64,000 nt of DNA. It comes from Streptomyces sp. 3214.6. Its GTDB lineage: Bacteria > Actinomycetota > Actinomycetes > Streptomycetales > Streptomycetaceae. The stretch is taken from positions 1,240,001 through 1,304,000 of the forward strand of contig NZ_LT670819.1 in the NCBI RefSeq assembly GCF_900129855.1. Reading direction: 5' to 3'. Within the stretch, counting starts at the first letter, position 1; every line of letters starts with the position of its first letter. A program made the position numbers and the translations under genes. Positions 25,773 through 35,808 of this stretch are shown one piece after another. The notes under the pieces are model-generated. The model saw only the letters and a program-made list of their open reading frames with translations, searched no databases and was not told the origin of the DNA.

Positions 25773-28621
25773 CCGACCAGCCCTTCCGGCTCCCGCGAGG
25801 CGGCCGCGTCGACCGCGACACCGTGCTGCGGTTCACCGTCGACGGACGGGAGCTGACCGGCCATCCCGGCGACACCCTCGCCTCGGCGATGCTGGCGAAC
25901 GGGGTCGTCAAGGTCGCCCCGTCGCTCTACCGCGGCCGCCCGCGCGGCATCGTCACCGCGGGCGTCGAGGAGCCCAACGCCCTGGTGCAGCTCGACGGTT
26001 CGTGCTCGGAGGGCATGCTCCCGGCCACGACCGTGGAGCTGTACGACGGTCTGGCCGCCACCACGCTCTCCGGGATGGGCCGGCTCGATCCCACCCCCGA
26101 CCCCGCCGTCTACGACAAGAAGTACGTCCACACCGACGTCCTGGTCGTCGGCGCCGGACCGGCCGGGCTCGCGGCCGCCGCCGCTGCCGCCGGTTCCGGC
26201 GCCCGCGTGATCCTCGTCGACGAACAGCCGGAGCCCGGCGGTTCACTGCACTCCGACACCGAGTGGATCGCAGACGTCTGCACGGCCCTCGACGCCGCCC
26301 CCGAGGTCGTCGTACTGCCCCGCACCACGGCTTTCGGGTCGTACGACGACAACTATGTGCTGGCCCTCCAGCGGCGCACCGACCATCTGGGAGCCGCCGC
26401 TCCGGAGGGTGTCTCGCGGCAGCGGCTGTGGCACATCCGGGCTCGGCAGGTCGTCCTGGCGACCGGTGCGCACGAGCGCCCGCTGGTCTTCGCCGGCAAC
26501 GACCGGCCCGGGGTGATGCTCGCCGCGGCCGTGCGCACCTACCTCAACCGGTATGCCGTGGCGCCGGGTTCGCGGGCCGTGGTGAGCACGACCAACGACA
26601 GTGCCTACGACACCGTCGCCGACCTGCATGCGGCGGGGATCGACATCGCCGCCGTGGTGGACGCACGCCCGCAGGTGTCCGACCGGGCCGCCGAGGTCGC
26701 TGCGGCGACCGGGGTCGGCGTGCTGACGGGCAGCGCGGTCGTCGACACCGCGGGCGATCACCGGCTCACCGGCGTCACCGTCCAGGCTCTCGACGACAGT
26801 GGCCAACTCACCGGTGAGTCGCGGTCGTTCGACTGCGACCTGCTCGCCGTGTCGGGCGGCTGGAGCCCGGTGGTGCATCTGCACAGCCAGCGCCAGGGCC
26901 GGCTGCGCTGGGACGAGAACCTGGTCGCCTTCGTCCCCGACGGGACCGTACGCGACCAGCAGGTCGTCGGTGCCGCCCGCGGGACGTACGACCTCGACGG
27001 CTGTCTGGCCGAGGGCGCGCGGGCCGGTGCGCGCGCCGCGACGGACGCCGGGTTCCCGGCTCCGGTGCCCACGGCCTCGTCCAGGACGGTACGCCCCGAG
27101 GTGCGCGCCCTGTGGCTGGTGCCCGCCCCCGCCGGCGAACCCGGCGGCTGGGACACCCACTTCGTCGACCTGCAACGCGACGTCAGCGTCGCCGACGTCT
27201 GGCGCTCCACCGGGGCGGGCATGCGGGGTGTCGAGCACGTCAAGCGCTACACCTCGCTCGGCACGGCGAACGACCAGGGCAAGACGTCCGGCGTCAACGC
27301 GATCGGGGTGATCGCCGAGGCCCTCGGCGCCGGCGCCTCGCCCGGCGAGATCGGCACGACGGCCTACCGGGCGCCCTACACGCCGGTGGCTTTCGCGGCC
27401 CTGGCCGGGCGGGAGCGCGGCGAGCTGTTCGATCCCGAACGCACCACCTCCCTCCACAGCTGGCATGTGAACCACGGCGCGGAGTTCGAGGACGTCGGGC
27501 AGTGGAAGCGCCCCCGGTACTACCCGGGGGCCGGCGAGGACATGGACGCGGCCGTGGCCCGCGAGTGCCGGGCGGCCCGTGAGGGGGTGGCGTTCATGGA
27601 CGCCTCCACCCTCGGCAAGATCGAGATCCGGGGCGCGGACGCGGGCGAGTTCCTCAACCGCGTCTACACCAACGCCTTCAAGAAGCTCAAGCCCGGCACG
27701 GCCCGGTACGGCGTCATGTGCAAGCCCGACGGCATGATCTTCGACGACGGTGTGACGCTGCGCCTCGACGACGACCGCTTTTTCATGACCACGACGACCG
27801 GCGGCGCGGCAAACGTCCTGGACTGGCTGGAGGAGTGGCTGCAGACCGAGTGGCCCGACCTCGACGTCCACTGCACCTCGGTCACCGAGCAGTGGTCGAC
27901 GATCGCCGTGGTCGGGCCCCGGTCGCGCGAGGTGGTCGCCCACCTCGCGCCCGACGTCGACCTGTCCGCCGAGGCCTTCCCGTTCATGGCCTTCCGCGAG
28001 ACCACGCTGGCCTCCGGCGTCCCGGCCCGCATCTGCCGGATCTCCTTCTCCGGGGAACTCGCCTACGAGATCAACGTCTGTGCCTGGTACGGCCTGGCGG
28101 TCTGGGAGGAGGTGTACGCGATCGGCCGGCCCTACGACATCACCCCGTACGGCACCGAGACCATGCACGTCCTGCGGGCCGAGAAGGGCTACATCATCGT
28201 CGGCCAGGACACCGACGGCACCGTCACCCCGCAGGACGCGGGCATGTCCTGGGTGGTCTCGAAGCAGAAGGACTTCATCGGCAAGCGGTCCCACGCCCGC
28301 GCCGACACCTCCCGTACCGACCGCAAGCAACTGGTCGGCCTGCTGCCGACCGACCGCACGACCCGGCTGCCCGAGGGCACTCAGCTCGTCGCTCCGGACG
28401 TGCCCCTCACTCCCGAGGCCGGGCCGGTGCCGATGCTCGGCCACGTCACCTCCAGCTACCACAGCCCGGCCCTCGGCCGACCCTTCGCCCTCGCTCTCGT
28501 GGCCGACGGACGGGCAAGGATCGGCGAGACCCTGCTCGCCCCCGTGGGCGAGGATCTGGTGCCGGTCGAGGTGGCCGACTTCGTCCTCTACGACCCCGAA
28601 GGGACCAGGCGAGATGGCTGA
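25769..28621 (+). CDS. soxA: sarcosine oxidase alpha subunit (set 1)
   Basis: A 950-residue subunit. The N-terminal part ([20 protein letters not shown]) has the small ferredoxin-like fold of SoxA. A dinucleotide-binding domain follows near residue 125 ([19 protein letters not shown]). The C-terminal about 380 residues are a GcvT-like folate domain ([44 protein letters not shown]) that transfers the methyl-derived carbon to THF. The start is set by the ATGA overlap with soxD; a longer upstream frame is spurious. The stop overlaps soxG by eight bases. Confidence 0.95.
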   Translation: MTDQPFRLPRGGRVDRDTVLRFTVDGRELTGHPGDTLASAMLANGVVKVAPSLYRGRPRGIVTAGVEEPNALVQLDGSCSEGMLPATTVELYDGLAATTLSGMGRLDPTPDPAVYDKKYVHTDVLVVGAGPAGLAAAAAAAGSGARVILVDEQPEPGGSLHSDTEWIADVCTALDAAPEVVVLPRTTAFGSYDDNYVLALQRRTDHLGAAAPEGVSRQRLWHIRARQVVLATGAHERPLVFAGNDRPGVMLAAAVRTYLNRYAVAPGSRAVVSTTNDSAYDTVADLHAAGIDIAAVVDARPQVSDRAAEVAAATGVGVLTGSAVVDTAGDHRLTGVTVQALDDSGQLTGESRSFDCDLLAVSGGWSPVVHLHSQRQGRLRWDENLVAFVPDGTVRDQQVVGAARGTYDLDGCLAEGARAGARAATDAGFPAPVPTASSRTVRPEVRALWLVPAPAGEPGGWDTHFVDLQRDVSVADVWRSTGAGMRGVEHVKRYTSLGTANDQGKTSGVNAIGVIAEALGAGASPGEIGTTAYRAPYTPVAFAALAGRERGELFDPERTTSLHSWHVNHGAEFEDVGQWKRPRYYPGAGEDMDAAVARECRAAREGVAFMDASTLGKIEIRGADAGEFLNRVYTNAFKKLKPGTARYGVMCKPDGMIFDDGVTLRLDDDRFFMTTTTGGAANVLDWLEEWLQTEWPDLDVHCTSVTEQWSTIAVVGPRSREVVAHLAPDVDLSAEAFPFMAFRETTLASGVPARICRISFSGELAYEINVCAWYGLAVWEEVYAIGRPYDITPYGTETMHVLRAEKGYIIVGQDTDGTVTPQDAGMSWVVSKQKDFIGKRSHARADTSRTDRKQLVGLLPTDRTTRLPEGTQLVAPDVPLTPEAGPVPMLGHVTSSYHSPALGRPFALALVADGRARIGETLLAPVGEDLVPVEVADFVLYDPEGTRRDG

Positions 28622-29249
28622 GCCGACGATCGGCGCGGGCGCGGGCGCGGGCCCGGTGGCCCTGCGCACCAGCCCCGTGGCACATCTTCAGGAGCGGATG
28701 CGGGCCGCCACGGTCAGCGGCGACCGGGGCGTCGCGCTGACCGAGTGGTCGTTCGTCTCCATGGTGAACGTGCGGGTCGACCCCGCGTCCGAGGGGGCGG
28801 ACCGCATCGAGAAGACCCTCGGCGCGCCGCTCCCCCGCCAGTGCGGCCACACCAGCGCGTTCGGCCCCCATACGGTGGTCTGGCTCGGTCCGGACGAGTG
28901 GCTCGTGCTGTCACAGGCCGAAGAGGCCTCTGTGGCCGCCGAGTTGCGGGAGGCGCTCGGAGCGGACCCGGGGTCGGTCGTGGACGTCTCGGCGAACCGC
29001 ACCACACTGGAACTGAGCGGCCCGGCCGCCCGGCCGTTGCTGGAGAAGGGCTGCCCGCTGGACCTCCACCCCCGGGCCTTCGGACCCGGTCGGGCGGTGT
29101 CCACCACGGTGGGGCCTGTCGCGGTACTGCTCTGGCAGGTCGACGACACGCCGACGTATCGGCTCCTGCCACGGTCCTCGTTCGCCGACTACCTGACGCG
29201 CTGGCTGATCGACGCGATGGACGAGTACCGCGGTCCCGAGGTGCCCTGA
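28614..29249 (+). CDS. soxG: sarcosine oxidase gamma subunit (set 1)
   Basis: A 211-residue subunit. Conserved stretches are [47 protein letters not shown] and [19 protein letters not shown]. It completes the heterotetramer with SoxB, SoxD and SoxA. It overlaps soxA by eight bases and ends the glyA-soxBDAG operon. The sequence beyond it holds only degenerate fragments. Confidence 0.93.
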   Translation: MAEPTIGAGAGAGPVALRTSPVAHLQERMRAATVSGDRGVALTEWSFVSMVNVRVDPASEGADRIEKTLGAPLPRQCGHTSAFGPHTVVWLGPDEWLVLSQAEEASVAAELREALGADPGSVVDVSANRTTLELSGPAARPLLEKGCPLDLHPRAFGPGRAVSTTVGPVAVLLWQVDDTPTYRLLPRSSFADYLTRWLIDAMDEYRGPEVP

Positions 29250-29314
29250 CACCGACCGGGTGACCCGGTGCGCCGCGCGGGCGGGAGCACCGGGTCCGTC
29301 GGCGCCGGCGGGCG

Positions 29315-29470
29315 TCAGACGACGCGGATCTCGGCGAGTTGGAGACGGTACTTGGCGGCCTCGTCGGAGGCGGGTGCGCCGAGCCTGGTGGCCTGAAGTC
29401 CCGCCCCCGGCCGCGCCGGTGTCGGTGCGGGGGAAGAGGCGTACGGCGTCGAGGTCGGTGTCGGCCCCGA
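29315..29470 (-). pseudogene. remnant of a protein C-terminus, possibly F5/8 (discoidin) domain
   Basis: Two adjacent frames look coding: ADTDLDAVRLFPRTDTG in one, then APASDEAAKYRLQLAEIRVV followed by a stop in the next. Together they resemble the end of an F5/8-type carbohydrate-binding domain broken by a frameshift. No upstream part of such a gene exists here. The family call is tentative. Confidence 0.4.
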
Positions 29471-29472
29471 CG

Positions 29473-29627
29473 CGAGGGCGTCAGCCCGGAGAGGGCGGCG
29501 GTCCTCTTCCACGCCGTGCTCAACGGGGCTCCAGTTGCAGTGGGTGCTCGACCAGGACCTCGACATCGTCGGGCCCGTCACCGACTTCGTACGCCTGCTG
29601 ATCGACGAGGGCCGCGATTCCGCGTGA
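29473..29627 (+). pseudogene. C-terminal remnant of a TetR-family regulator
   Basis: RAAVLFHAVLNG in one frame continues after one extra G as LQLQWVLDQDLDIVGPVTDF and then RLLIDEGRDSA, ending at TGA 29625-29627. This is the usual ending of TetR regulators (an LQLQW..D motif). The DNA-binding half is absent, so it is a fragment with a one-base frameshift. It abuts the stop of the oxidoreductase gene on the other strand. Confidence 0.55.
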
Positions 29628-31943
29628 TCACCCCGCGGTGGGTTCGGCCGCCCCGGCCGGTTCGAGGCGCACCACGACGGACTTGGAGGTGGGGGTGTTG
29701 CTGACGGCCGCCGTGGAGTCCAAGGGGACCAGGACGTTGGTCTCCGGGAAGTAGGCCGCGCAGCAGCCTCGGGGCGTCGGAAAGGCGACCGTGCGGAAGC
29801 CCGGCGCCCTGCGCTCCACACCGTCCTCGTACTCACTGACGATGTCGACGAGGTCGCCGTCGACGAGGCCTCGGGCGGTGAGGTCGTCCCGGTGCACGAA
29901 CAGCACCCGGCGGCCCTGGTGGATGCCGCGATAGCGGTCGTCGAGCCCGTAGATCGTCGTGTTGTACTGGTCGTGCGAGCGCAGTGTCTGCAGCAGCAGC
30001 CGGCCTTCCGGCACGCGCAGGATCTCCAGTGGGTTCACGGTGAAGTTGGCCCGGCCGGTGGCGGTGGTGAAGCGGCGCTCGTCACGCGGGGGGTGCGGCA
30101 GCGCGAAGCCGCCCGGCTGCCGCACTCGGGCGTTGAACTCCTCGAAGCCGGGGATCACCCGTGCGACGCGGTCGCGGATGTGATCGTAGTGGGCCTCGAA
30201 GTCCTGCCAGGGCACCCGTGGGTCATCGGTTCCGAGGGCGGCGCGGGCCATCCTGCAGATGATCGCCACCTCGCTGAGGAGGTGACCGGAGGCGGGGGGG
30301 AGCCGTCCGCGCGAGAGGTGCACCATGCCCATGGAGTCCTCCACCGTCACCAGTTGGGGCCCCCACGGGCGGGAATCGGCCTCGGTGCGGCCCAGGCAGG
30401 GCAGGATGAGCGCCTGTTCCCCGGTGACCGCGTGCGACCGGTTGAGCTTGGTGGAGATCTGTACGGTGAGTCGACAGGCGCGCAGCGCCCGCTCCGTCAC
30501 CTCGGTGTCGGGGGCCGCGGCGACGAAGTTGCCGCCCAGCCCCACGAACACCTTCACTTCTCCGTCGCGCATGGCGCGGATCGTCTCGACGGCGTCATGG
30601 CCGTGGTGTCGTGGCGGTGCGAAACCGAACTCGGCGCCGAGCGCGTCGAGGAAGTCCTCGCCCGGCTTCTCGTGGATGCCCATCGTCCTGTCGCCCTGCA
30701 CGTTGGAGTGCCCACGCACCGGGCACAAGCCCGCGCCCGGACGACCGATGTTTCCGCGCAGGAGAAGGAAGTTGACGACCTCCCGGATGGTCGGGACGGA
30801 ATGGCGGTGCTGGGTGAGGCCCATCGCCCAGCAGACCACGATCTTCTCGGCGGCGAGCACCTCGCGGAACGCGGCCCTGATCTCCTCCTCGGACAGCCCG
30901 GTCGCCTCCAGGACGTCCTCCCAGGAGGTCGTCCGGGCGAGCCCCGCGAACTCCTCGAAGCCGTGCGTGTGCCCGGCGATGAAGGAGGCGTCGAGGACGG
31001 TGCCGGGCGCGTCGTCCTCCGCCTCCAGCAGCAGCCGGTTGAAGGCCTGGAACAGCGCCTGGTCGCCGCCCAGCCTGATCTGCAGGAAGAGGTCGGCCAA
31101 CTGGGTGCCGCCGCCGAGCATGCCGGACGGCCGCTGCGGGTTCTTGAACCGGAGCAGACCCGCCTCGGGAAGCGGGTTGACGGCGACGACCCGGGCGCCG
31201 CGCTGCTTGGCCCGCTCCAGCGCGGACAGCATCCTGGGGTGGTTGGTGCCGGGGTTCTGGCCCACGACGAGGATCAGGTCGGCCTCGTGGAGATCCTCCA
31301 GGGTGACGCTGCCCTTGCCGATGCCGATCGTCTCGACCAGTGCCGAACCGCTGGACTCATGGCACATGTTGGAGCAGTCCGGCAGGTTGTTGGTGCCCAG
31401 CAGGCGGACGAACAGCTGATAGACGAAGGCAGCCTCGTTGCTCGCCCGGCCGGACGTGTAGAACGCGGCCTGGTCGGGGCCGTCGAGAGCGGCGAGCTCC
31501 CGGGCGACGACCGCGAACGCGTCCTCCCACGTGATCGGACGGTAGTGGGTGCCGCCGGCCGGACGGTACATGGGGCTGGTGAGGCGGCCCTGCTGGCCGA
31601 GCCAGTAGTCGCTGCGGCCGGCGAGCTCCTCCAGGCCGTGCTCTGCGAAGAACTCCGGGGTCACCCGGCGGACCGTGGCCTCCTCTGCGACCGCTTTGGC
31701 ACCGTTCTCGCAGAACTCCGCACGGTGGCGGTGCTCCGGTTCGGGCCAGGCGCAGCCAGGACAGTCGAAGCCCTCCTTCTGGTTGACGCGGAGCAGCGTG
31801 AGCAGGGTGCGTCGTACGCCCATCTGGGCGCTCGCGTGGCTCAGCGAGGAGGCGACCGCCGGAATCCCGGCCGCGTAGTCCTTCGGCGGGCCCACCCGCA
31901 GTCCGGCGTCGCCGGGATCCTCAACGGGTGCTGTGCGGGTCAT
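29628..31943 (-). CDS. FdhF/YdeP-family molybdopterin oxidoreductase, putative formate dehydrogenase
   Basis: A 771-residue molybdopterin-dependent oxidoreductase. Family stretches are GFDCPGCAWPEPEHRHRAEF, THYRPITWEDAFAVVARELA, the active-site region DCSNMCHESSGSAL, and GQNPGTNHPRMLSALERAK. YdeP-type proteins are usually annotated formate dehydrogenase-like, but their substrate is not firmly established. Here it is the last gene of a one-carbon operon with soxG overlapping its start by four bases, so oxidation of formate released by PurU is a reasonable inference. No separate FeS or membrane subunit is encoded nearby. Confidence 0.85.
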   Translation of the reverse strand: MTRTAPVEDPGDAGLRVGPPKDYAAGIPAVASSLSHASAQMGVRRTLLTLLRVNQKEGFDCPGCAWPEPEHRHRAEFCENGAKAVAEEATVRRVTPEFFAEHGLEELAGRSDYWLGQQGRLTSPMYRPAGGTHYRPITWEDAFAVVARELAALDGPDQAAFYTSGRASNEAAFVYQLFVRLLGTNNLPDCSNMCHESSGSALVETIGIGKGSVTLEDLHEADLILVVGQNPGTNHPRMLSALERAKQRGARVVAVNPLPEAGLLRFKNPQRPSGMLGGGTQLADLFLQIRLGGDQALFQAFNRLLLEAEDDAPGTVLDASFIAGHTHGFEEFAGLARTTSWEDVLEATGLSEEEIRAAFREVLAAEKIVVCWAMGLTQHRHSVPTIREVVNFLLLRGNIGRPGAGLCPVRGHSNVQGDRTMGIHEKPGEDFLDALGAEFGFAPPRHHGHDAVETIRAMRDGEVKVFVGLGGNFVAAAPDTEVTERALRACRLTVQISTKLNRSHAVTGEQALILPCLGRTEADSRPWGPQLVTVEDSMGMVHLSRGRLPPASGHLLSEVAIICRMARAALGTDDPRVPWQDFEAHYDHIRDRVARVIPGFEEFNARVRQPGGFALPHPPRDERRFTTATGRANFTVNPLEILRVPEGRLLLQTLRSHDQYNTTIYGLDDRYRGIHQGRRVLFVHRDDLTARGLVDGDLVDIVSEYEDGVERRAPGFRTVAFPTPRGCCAAYFPETNVLVPLDSTAAVSNTPTSKSVVVRLEPAGAAEPTAG

Positions 31944-32560
31944 CTGGGGCGCTCCGCGGTGGGGGAGGTGGGGACGTATTCCGTCGCCGCGTCCAGCAGC
32001 CAGTCCGCCAGGTAGTCGGCGAAGGACGAGCGGACCAGTACCCAGAAACCGGCCGCGGGTTCGTCACGGGAGACCAGCACGATCTGGGTGCGGCCCAGGG
32101 TCGTCTGGACGCAGCGTCCGGGGCCGAAGGCGCGCGGGTGCAGGTCCAAGGCGCAGCCGTGGGCCAGGAGGTCGCGGGCGCGCGGGCCCGCCACGAGGAG
32201 CGTGGTGCGTTGGGCGGAGACGTCGGTGACGGAGACCGATTCGTCTCCGGCGGCCTCCCGGACACGGCTCTCCAGGTCGTGCTGTGTCCCCGGCGGGCCG
32301 ACCAGCAGCCACTCGTCGGGGCCCAGCCACAGCGCCGTCAACTCCTCCGTGCGGACCGCCGTGTTGGGCTCCAGGGGCAGCTGGACGCCCAGTGCCCGCC
32401 CTACGGCGTCCCCCGCGGCTCCCTTGGCGTCCAGACGGACGTTCAGCTGGGCCAGGAAGGGGAGTTCGGCCAGCCGGACTGCGCCGCCGGAGCCGCGGGT
32501 GGCGTCCGCGAGGCGGTCGGCGGCGTGCGACAGGGGGCTGCTGAGTGCGGTGTCAGCCAT
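31940..32560 (-). CDS. soxG: sarcosine oxidase gamma subunit (set 2)
   Basis: A 206-residue second gamma subunit. It shares the family signals with the copy at 28614 ([58 protein letters not shown]) but is clearly diverged. It overlaps the soxDA fusion by eight bases and the oxidoreductase by four, so translation is coupled. Confidence 0.93.
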   Translation of the reverse strand: MADTALSSPLSHAADRLADATRGSGGAVRLAELPFLAQLNVRLDAKGAAGDAVGRALGVQLPLEPNTAVRTEELTALWLGPDEWLLVGPPGTQHDLESRVREAAGDESVSVTDVSAQRTTLLVAGPRARDLLAHGCALDLHPRAFGPGRCVQTTLGRTQIVLVSRDEPAAGFWVLVRSSFADYLADWLLDAATEYVPTSPTAERPR

Positions 32561-35500
32561 CGCGACGGGCTCCCTCGGGGTCGTAGAGGACGGGGCTTGC
32601 GACGGTCACCGGGACCAGCCGGTCGCCGACGGGTGCGTAGAGCCGTTCGCCGATGCGGTCCCGGCCGCCCTTGATCAGGGCCAGCGCGAAGGTGCGGCCG
32701 AGGGCGGCGCTGCGGTAGCTGGAGGTGACATGGCCGAGCATCGGGACGGGCGGGGCGGGCAGCACGCTGTCGGCGACCAGGTGGGCGCCCTCGGGGAGGA
32801 AGGCACCGGGGTCCTCCGGGAGGAGGCCGACCAGGTGCTTGCGGTCACCGCGCGTGGTGTCGGCACGGGCGTAGGAGCGCTTGCCGATGAAGTCGGGCTT
32901 CTTCTTCGACACCACCCAGCTCATGCCGAGGTCCTGCGGGGTGACGGTGCCGTCGGTGTCCTGGCCGATGATCGGGTAGCCCTTCTCGGCGCGCAGCACG
33001 TGCATGGTCTCGGTGCCGTACGGGGTGATGCCGTACGGGGCGCCGGCCTCGTACAGCGCCTCCCAGAGGGTGCGGGCCTCCCACGGTGACACGTTGATCT
33101 CGTAGGCGAGTTCGCCGGAGAAGCTGATCCGGCAGACGCGTGCCCCGATGCCGGCGACGGTGGTCTCGCGCCAGGCCATGAACGGGAAGTCGTCGTTGGA
33201 GACCGCCAGTCGGGGCGCCAGCGCGCCGAGGACCGCGCGCGACTTCGGGCCGACCAGGGCGACCGTGGCCCACTGCTCGGTGACCGAGGTGCAGTGGACC
33301 TTCAGGTCCGGCCACTCGGTCTGGTGCCACTCCTCCATCCAGTCCAGTACGGCCGCCGCGTTGCCGGTCGTGGTGGTGACCAGGAAGCGGTCCTGGGCGA
33401 GGCGGATGACCGTGCCGTCGTCGAAGACCATGCCGTCCGGGCGGCACATCACGCCGTAGCGGATCATGCCGACCTTCAGGGTGCTCATCATGTTGGTGTA
33501 GAGCAGGTCGAGGAACGCGCCGGCGTCCGGGCCCTGTACGTCGATCTTGCCGAGGGTGGAGGCGTCCATGAAGGCGACGCCGTCGCGGGCGGCGGCGCAC
33601 TCGCGCAGGACGGCCGTCTCCATGTCCTCGCCGTCCCGCGGGTAGTACCAGGGGCGCTTCCACTGGCCGACGTTCTCGAACCGGGCGCCCCGCTCGACAT
33701 GCCAGGCGTGCAGGGGCGTGACCCGGACCGGGTCGTGCAGCGCGCCACGGTGGCGGCCGGCGAGCGCGGCGAAGGAGACGGGGGTGTAGGGGGGACGGAA
33801 GGTGGTCGTGCCGAGTGCGGAAATGTCCACGCCGAGGAGTTCCGCCACGACGCCGCTGGTCAGGACGCCGGACGTCTTGCCCTGGTCAAGGGCGGTGCCT
33901 GCCGTGGTGTAGCGCTTGGTGTGCTCGACGGAGAGCATGCCTGCGCCGGTGGCGCGGGACAGGTCGTCGACCGTGACGTCGCGCTGGAGGTCGACGAAGC
34001 GGGGAGCACCTTCGCGGCCCGGAACGGTGAACACCTGCATCGGCGGCGTGAGCCGGGGCTGCGCGGGCACCTGCGGGAGGCGAGGCGCCTCGCAGGAGTA
34101 GCCCTCGGCCTCGATCGCCCGGGCGCCGGCCGCCGCGCCCTGCGCGAGGACATCGGCCAGGTCGAACACACCGCTCGCGCTGCCCGCGACCTCGACGGCC
34201 TGACGGCCGGCGTCGGGCACGAAGGTGCCGAGCGCCTCGTCGTAGCGGAGCTTGCCGCCGGACTGGCTGAACAGATGCGCGACGGGGTTCCAGCCGCCGG
34301 AGACCAGGAGCAGGTCGGCCGCGAACTCGCGCTGTCCCGTGGTCTCGCCGTACGGGGCGACGGTCACCGCCGTCAAGCGTGCCTCGCCGTCCGTCCCGAT
34401 GACGGCATGGCCGGGCAGCACCTCGATGCCGGCCGCGCGAGCGCGGTCCGCCCAGGCGCCGGGCGCGGGGCGAGTGTCGACGATCGCCGAGATGCCCACC
34501 CCGGAGGCCGCCAGGTCCAACGCCGCCGCGTACGCGCTGTCGTTGGTGGTGAACACGACCCCGTGACGGCCGGGGAGGACGCCGTGGCGGTGCAGGTGGG
34601 TGCGGGCGGAGGCGGCCAGCATCACGCCGGGGCGGTCGTTGTCCGCGAAGGCGAGGGAGCGCTCATGGGCGCCGGTGGCGAGGACGACCCGGCGGGCGCG
34701 GATGCGGTGGACGCGTTCGCGGGAGACGTTGGCCGGGGCTGCGGCGCCGAGGTGGTTGGTGCGGCGTTCCACGGCGAGGAGGTGGTTGTCGTCGTAGTAG
34801 CCGAAGACGGTGGTGCGGCGCAGGACGCATACGTCGGGGGCGGCGTCGAGCTGGGCGCTCAACTCGGCCGTCCAGTCGTCGAGTTCGCCGGTGCCGAGGA
34901 GGCTGCCGCCGAGGTCGGGCTCGGAGTCGGCGAGGATGACGCGGGCGCCGCTCTTCGCCGCCGCCGCTGCCGCCGCGAGGCCGGCCGGGCCCGCGCCGAC
35001 GATCAGCAGGTCGCAGTGGGCGTGTACGGCGTCGTAGCGCGCCGGGTCGGGTTGCGTGGCGAGGCGGCCCTGGCCGGGGAGGCTGGTGGCGGCCAGCCCG
35101 TCGTAGAGCTCGACCGTGGTCGCGGGGAGCATCGGCTCGGGGAAGGGTTCCTCGATCTGGACGACGGCGTTGGGTTCTTCCGCGCCGGCGGAGAAGATGC
35201 CTCGGGGGCGGCCGAGTTTGATGCTGGTCGCTGCCGCGATGATGCCGTTGGCGAGGAGGGCCGACGCAAGGGTGTCGCCGCGGAAGCCCTGGTACCGGGT
35301 GCCGTCGAAGGTGAAGGTGAGTGGTGCGGTGCGGTCGACTCGGCCGCCGGTGGCCAGACGGTGGGGTTGGCTGTCGAGCCGTGCTGGGGGCTCTGCCCCC
35401 AGGCCCCCGGTCGGCCCTGAAGAGGCCTCGTCCTCACACTCCCCCAGAGGGGGGACCCCCGGACGGGCTGGATTTGCCGGACCGGGCTGAGAAGTGAGGG

Positions 35501-35786
35501 GAGGCGACTCAACCGTCTCCGGACGCTCCTCCCCCGTCCGGTACACCGCCAGGATCTCGTTCGTCGCTGTATTGCGTACCGCGTTGAACCAGCGGCGGCA
35601 GCCCGCCGCGTGGCTCCAGCGTTCGGCGAAGGGGCCCTTGGTGTTCTCGCGGAAGAACAGGTACTTGGCCCACTCCTGGTCGGTCAGGGCCGACGGGTCC
35701 GCCGGGTAGGCGACATGGGCCTGGCCACCGTAGTGGAACTCGGCCTCGTCTCGGGGCCCGCACCACGGGCAGGGGATGAGCAGCAT
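32553..35786 (-). CDS. fused sarcosine oxidase delta-alpha subunit (set 2)
   Basis: A 1077-residue protein in which SoxD and SoxA are one polypeptide. Residues 1-88 are SoxD with the zinc ligands Cys6, Cys9, His59 and Cys63 intact. Residues 89-136 are a Pro/Gly/Glu-rich linker. From 137 the SoxA sequence begins (SQPHRLATGGRVDRTAP, equivalent to the first residues of the free SoxA) and continues through the dinucleotide motif [15 protein letters not shown] to the GcvT-like folate domain. The linker DNA contains GGGGGCTCTGCCCCC and CCCCCAGAGGGGGG elements of a kind usually intergenic in Streptomyces. In the first set the two genes are separate. The frame across the junction is open with no stop. 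Confidence 0.9.
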   Translation of the reverse strand: MLLIPCPWCGPRDEAEFHYGGQAHVAYPADPSALTDQEWAKYLFFRENTKGPFAERWSHAAGCRRWFNAVRNTATNEILAVYRTGEERPETVESPPLTSQPGPANPARPGVPPLGECEDEASSGPTGGLGAEPPARLDSQPHRLATGGRVDRTAPLTFTFDGTRYQGFRGDTLASALLANGIIAAATSIKLGRPRGIFSAGAEEPNAVVQIEEPFPEPMLPATTVELYDGLAATSLPGQGRLATQPDPARYDAVHAHCDLLIVGAGPAGLAAAAAAAKSGARVILADSEPDLGGSLLGTGELDDWTAELSAQLDAAPDVCVLRRTTVFGYYDDNHLLAVERRTNHLGAAAPANVSRERVHRIRARRVVLATGAHERSLAFADNDRPGVMLAASARTHLHRHGVLPGRHGVVFTTNDSAYAAALDLAASGVGISAIVDTRPAPGAWADRARAAGIEVLPGHAVIGTDGEARLTAVTVAPYGETTGQREFAADLLLVSGGWNPVAHLFSQSGGKLRYDEALGTFVPDAGRQAVEVAGSASGVFDLADVLAQGAAAGARAIEAEGYSCEAPRLPQVPAQPRLTPPMQVFTVPGREGAPRFVDLQRDVTVDDLSRATGAGMLSVEHTKRYTTAGTALDQGKTSGVLTSGVVAELLGVDISALGTTTFRPPYTPVSFAALAGRHRGALHDPVRVTPLHAWHVERGARFENVGQWKRPWYYPRDGEDMETAVLRECAAARDGVAFMDASTLGKIDVQGPDAGAFLDLLYTNMMSTLKVGMIRYGVMCRPDGMVFDDGTVIRLAQDRFLVTTTTGNAAAVLDWMEEWHQTEWPDLKVHCTSVTEQWATVALVGPKSRAVLGALAPRLAVSNDDFPFMAWRETTVAGIGARVCRISFSGELAYEINVSPWEARTLWEALYEAGAPYGITPYGTETMHVLRAEKGYPIIGQDTDGTVTPQDLGMSWVVSKKKPDFIGKRSYARADTTRGDRKHLVGLLPEDPGAFLPEGAHLVADSVLPAPPVPMLGHVTSSYRSAALGRTFALALIKGGRDRIGERLYAPVGDRLVPVTVASPVLYDPEGARRDG
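35386..35454. repeat. two G/C palindromic repeats inside the SoxD-SoxA linker
   Basis: GGGGGCTCTGCCCCC at 35386-35400 and CCCCCAGAGGGGGG at 35441-35454 are inverted repeats of the kind commonly scattered between Streptomyces genes. Here they lie in frame between the SoxD and SoxA parts of one gene and are translated as linker. Confidence 0.65.
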
Positions 35787-35808
35787 GGTTCGGCTCCCTT
35801 GAGGGTCC

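Noticed and set aside
29339..29704. Open frame spanning the TetR fragment and oxidoreductase end
   Set aside because: It joins a frameshifted remnant to antisense sequence of the downstream gene and is not a real protein.
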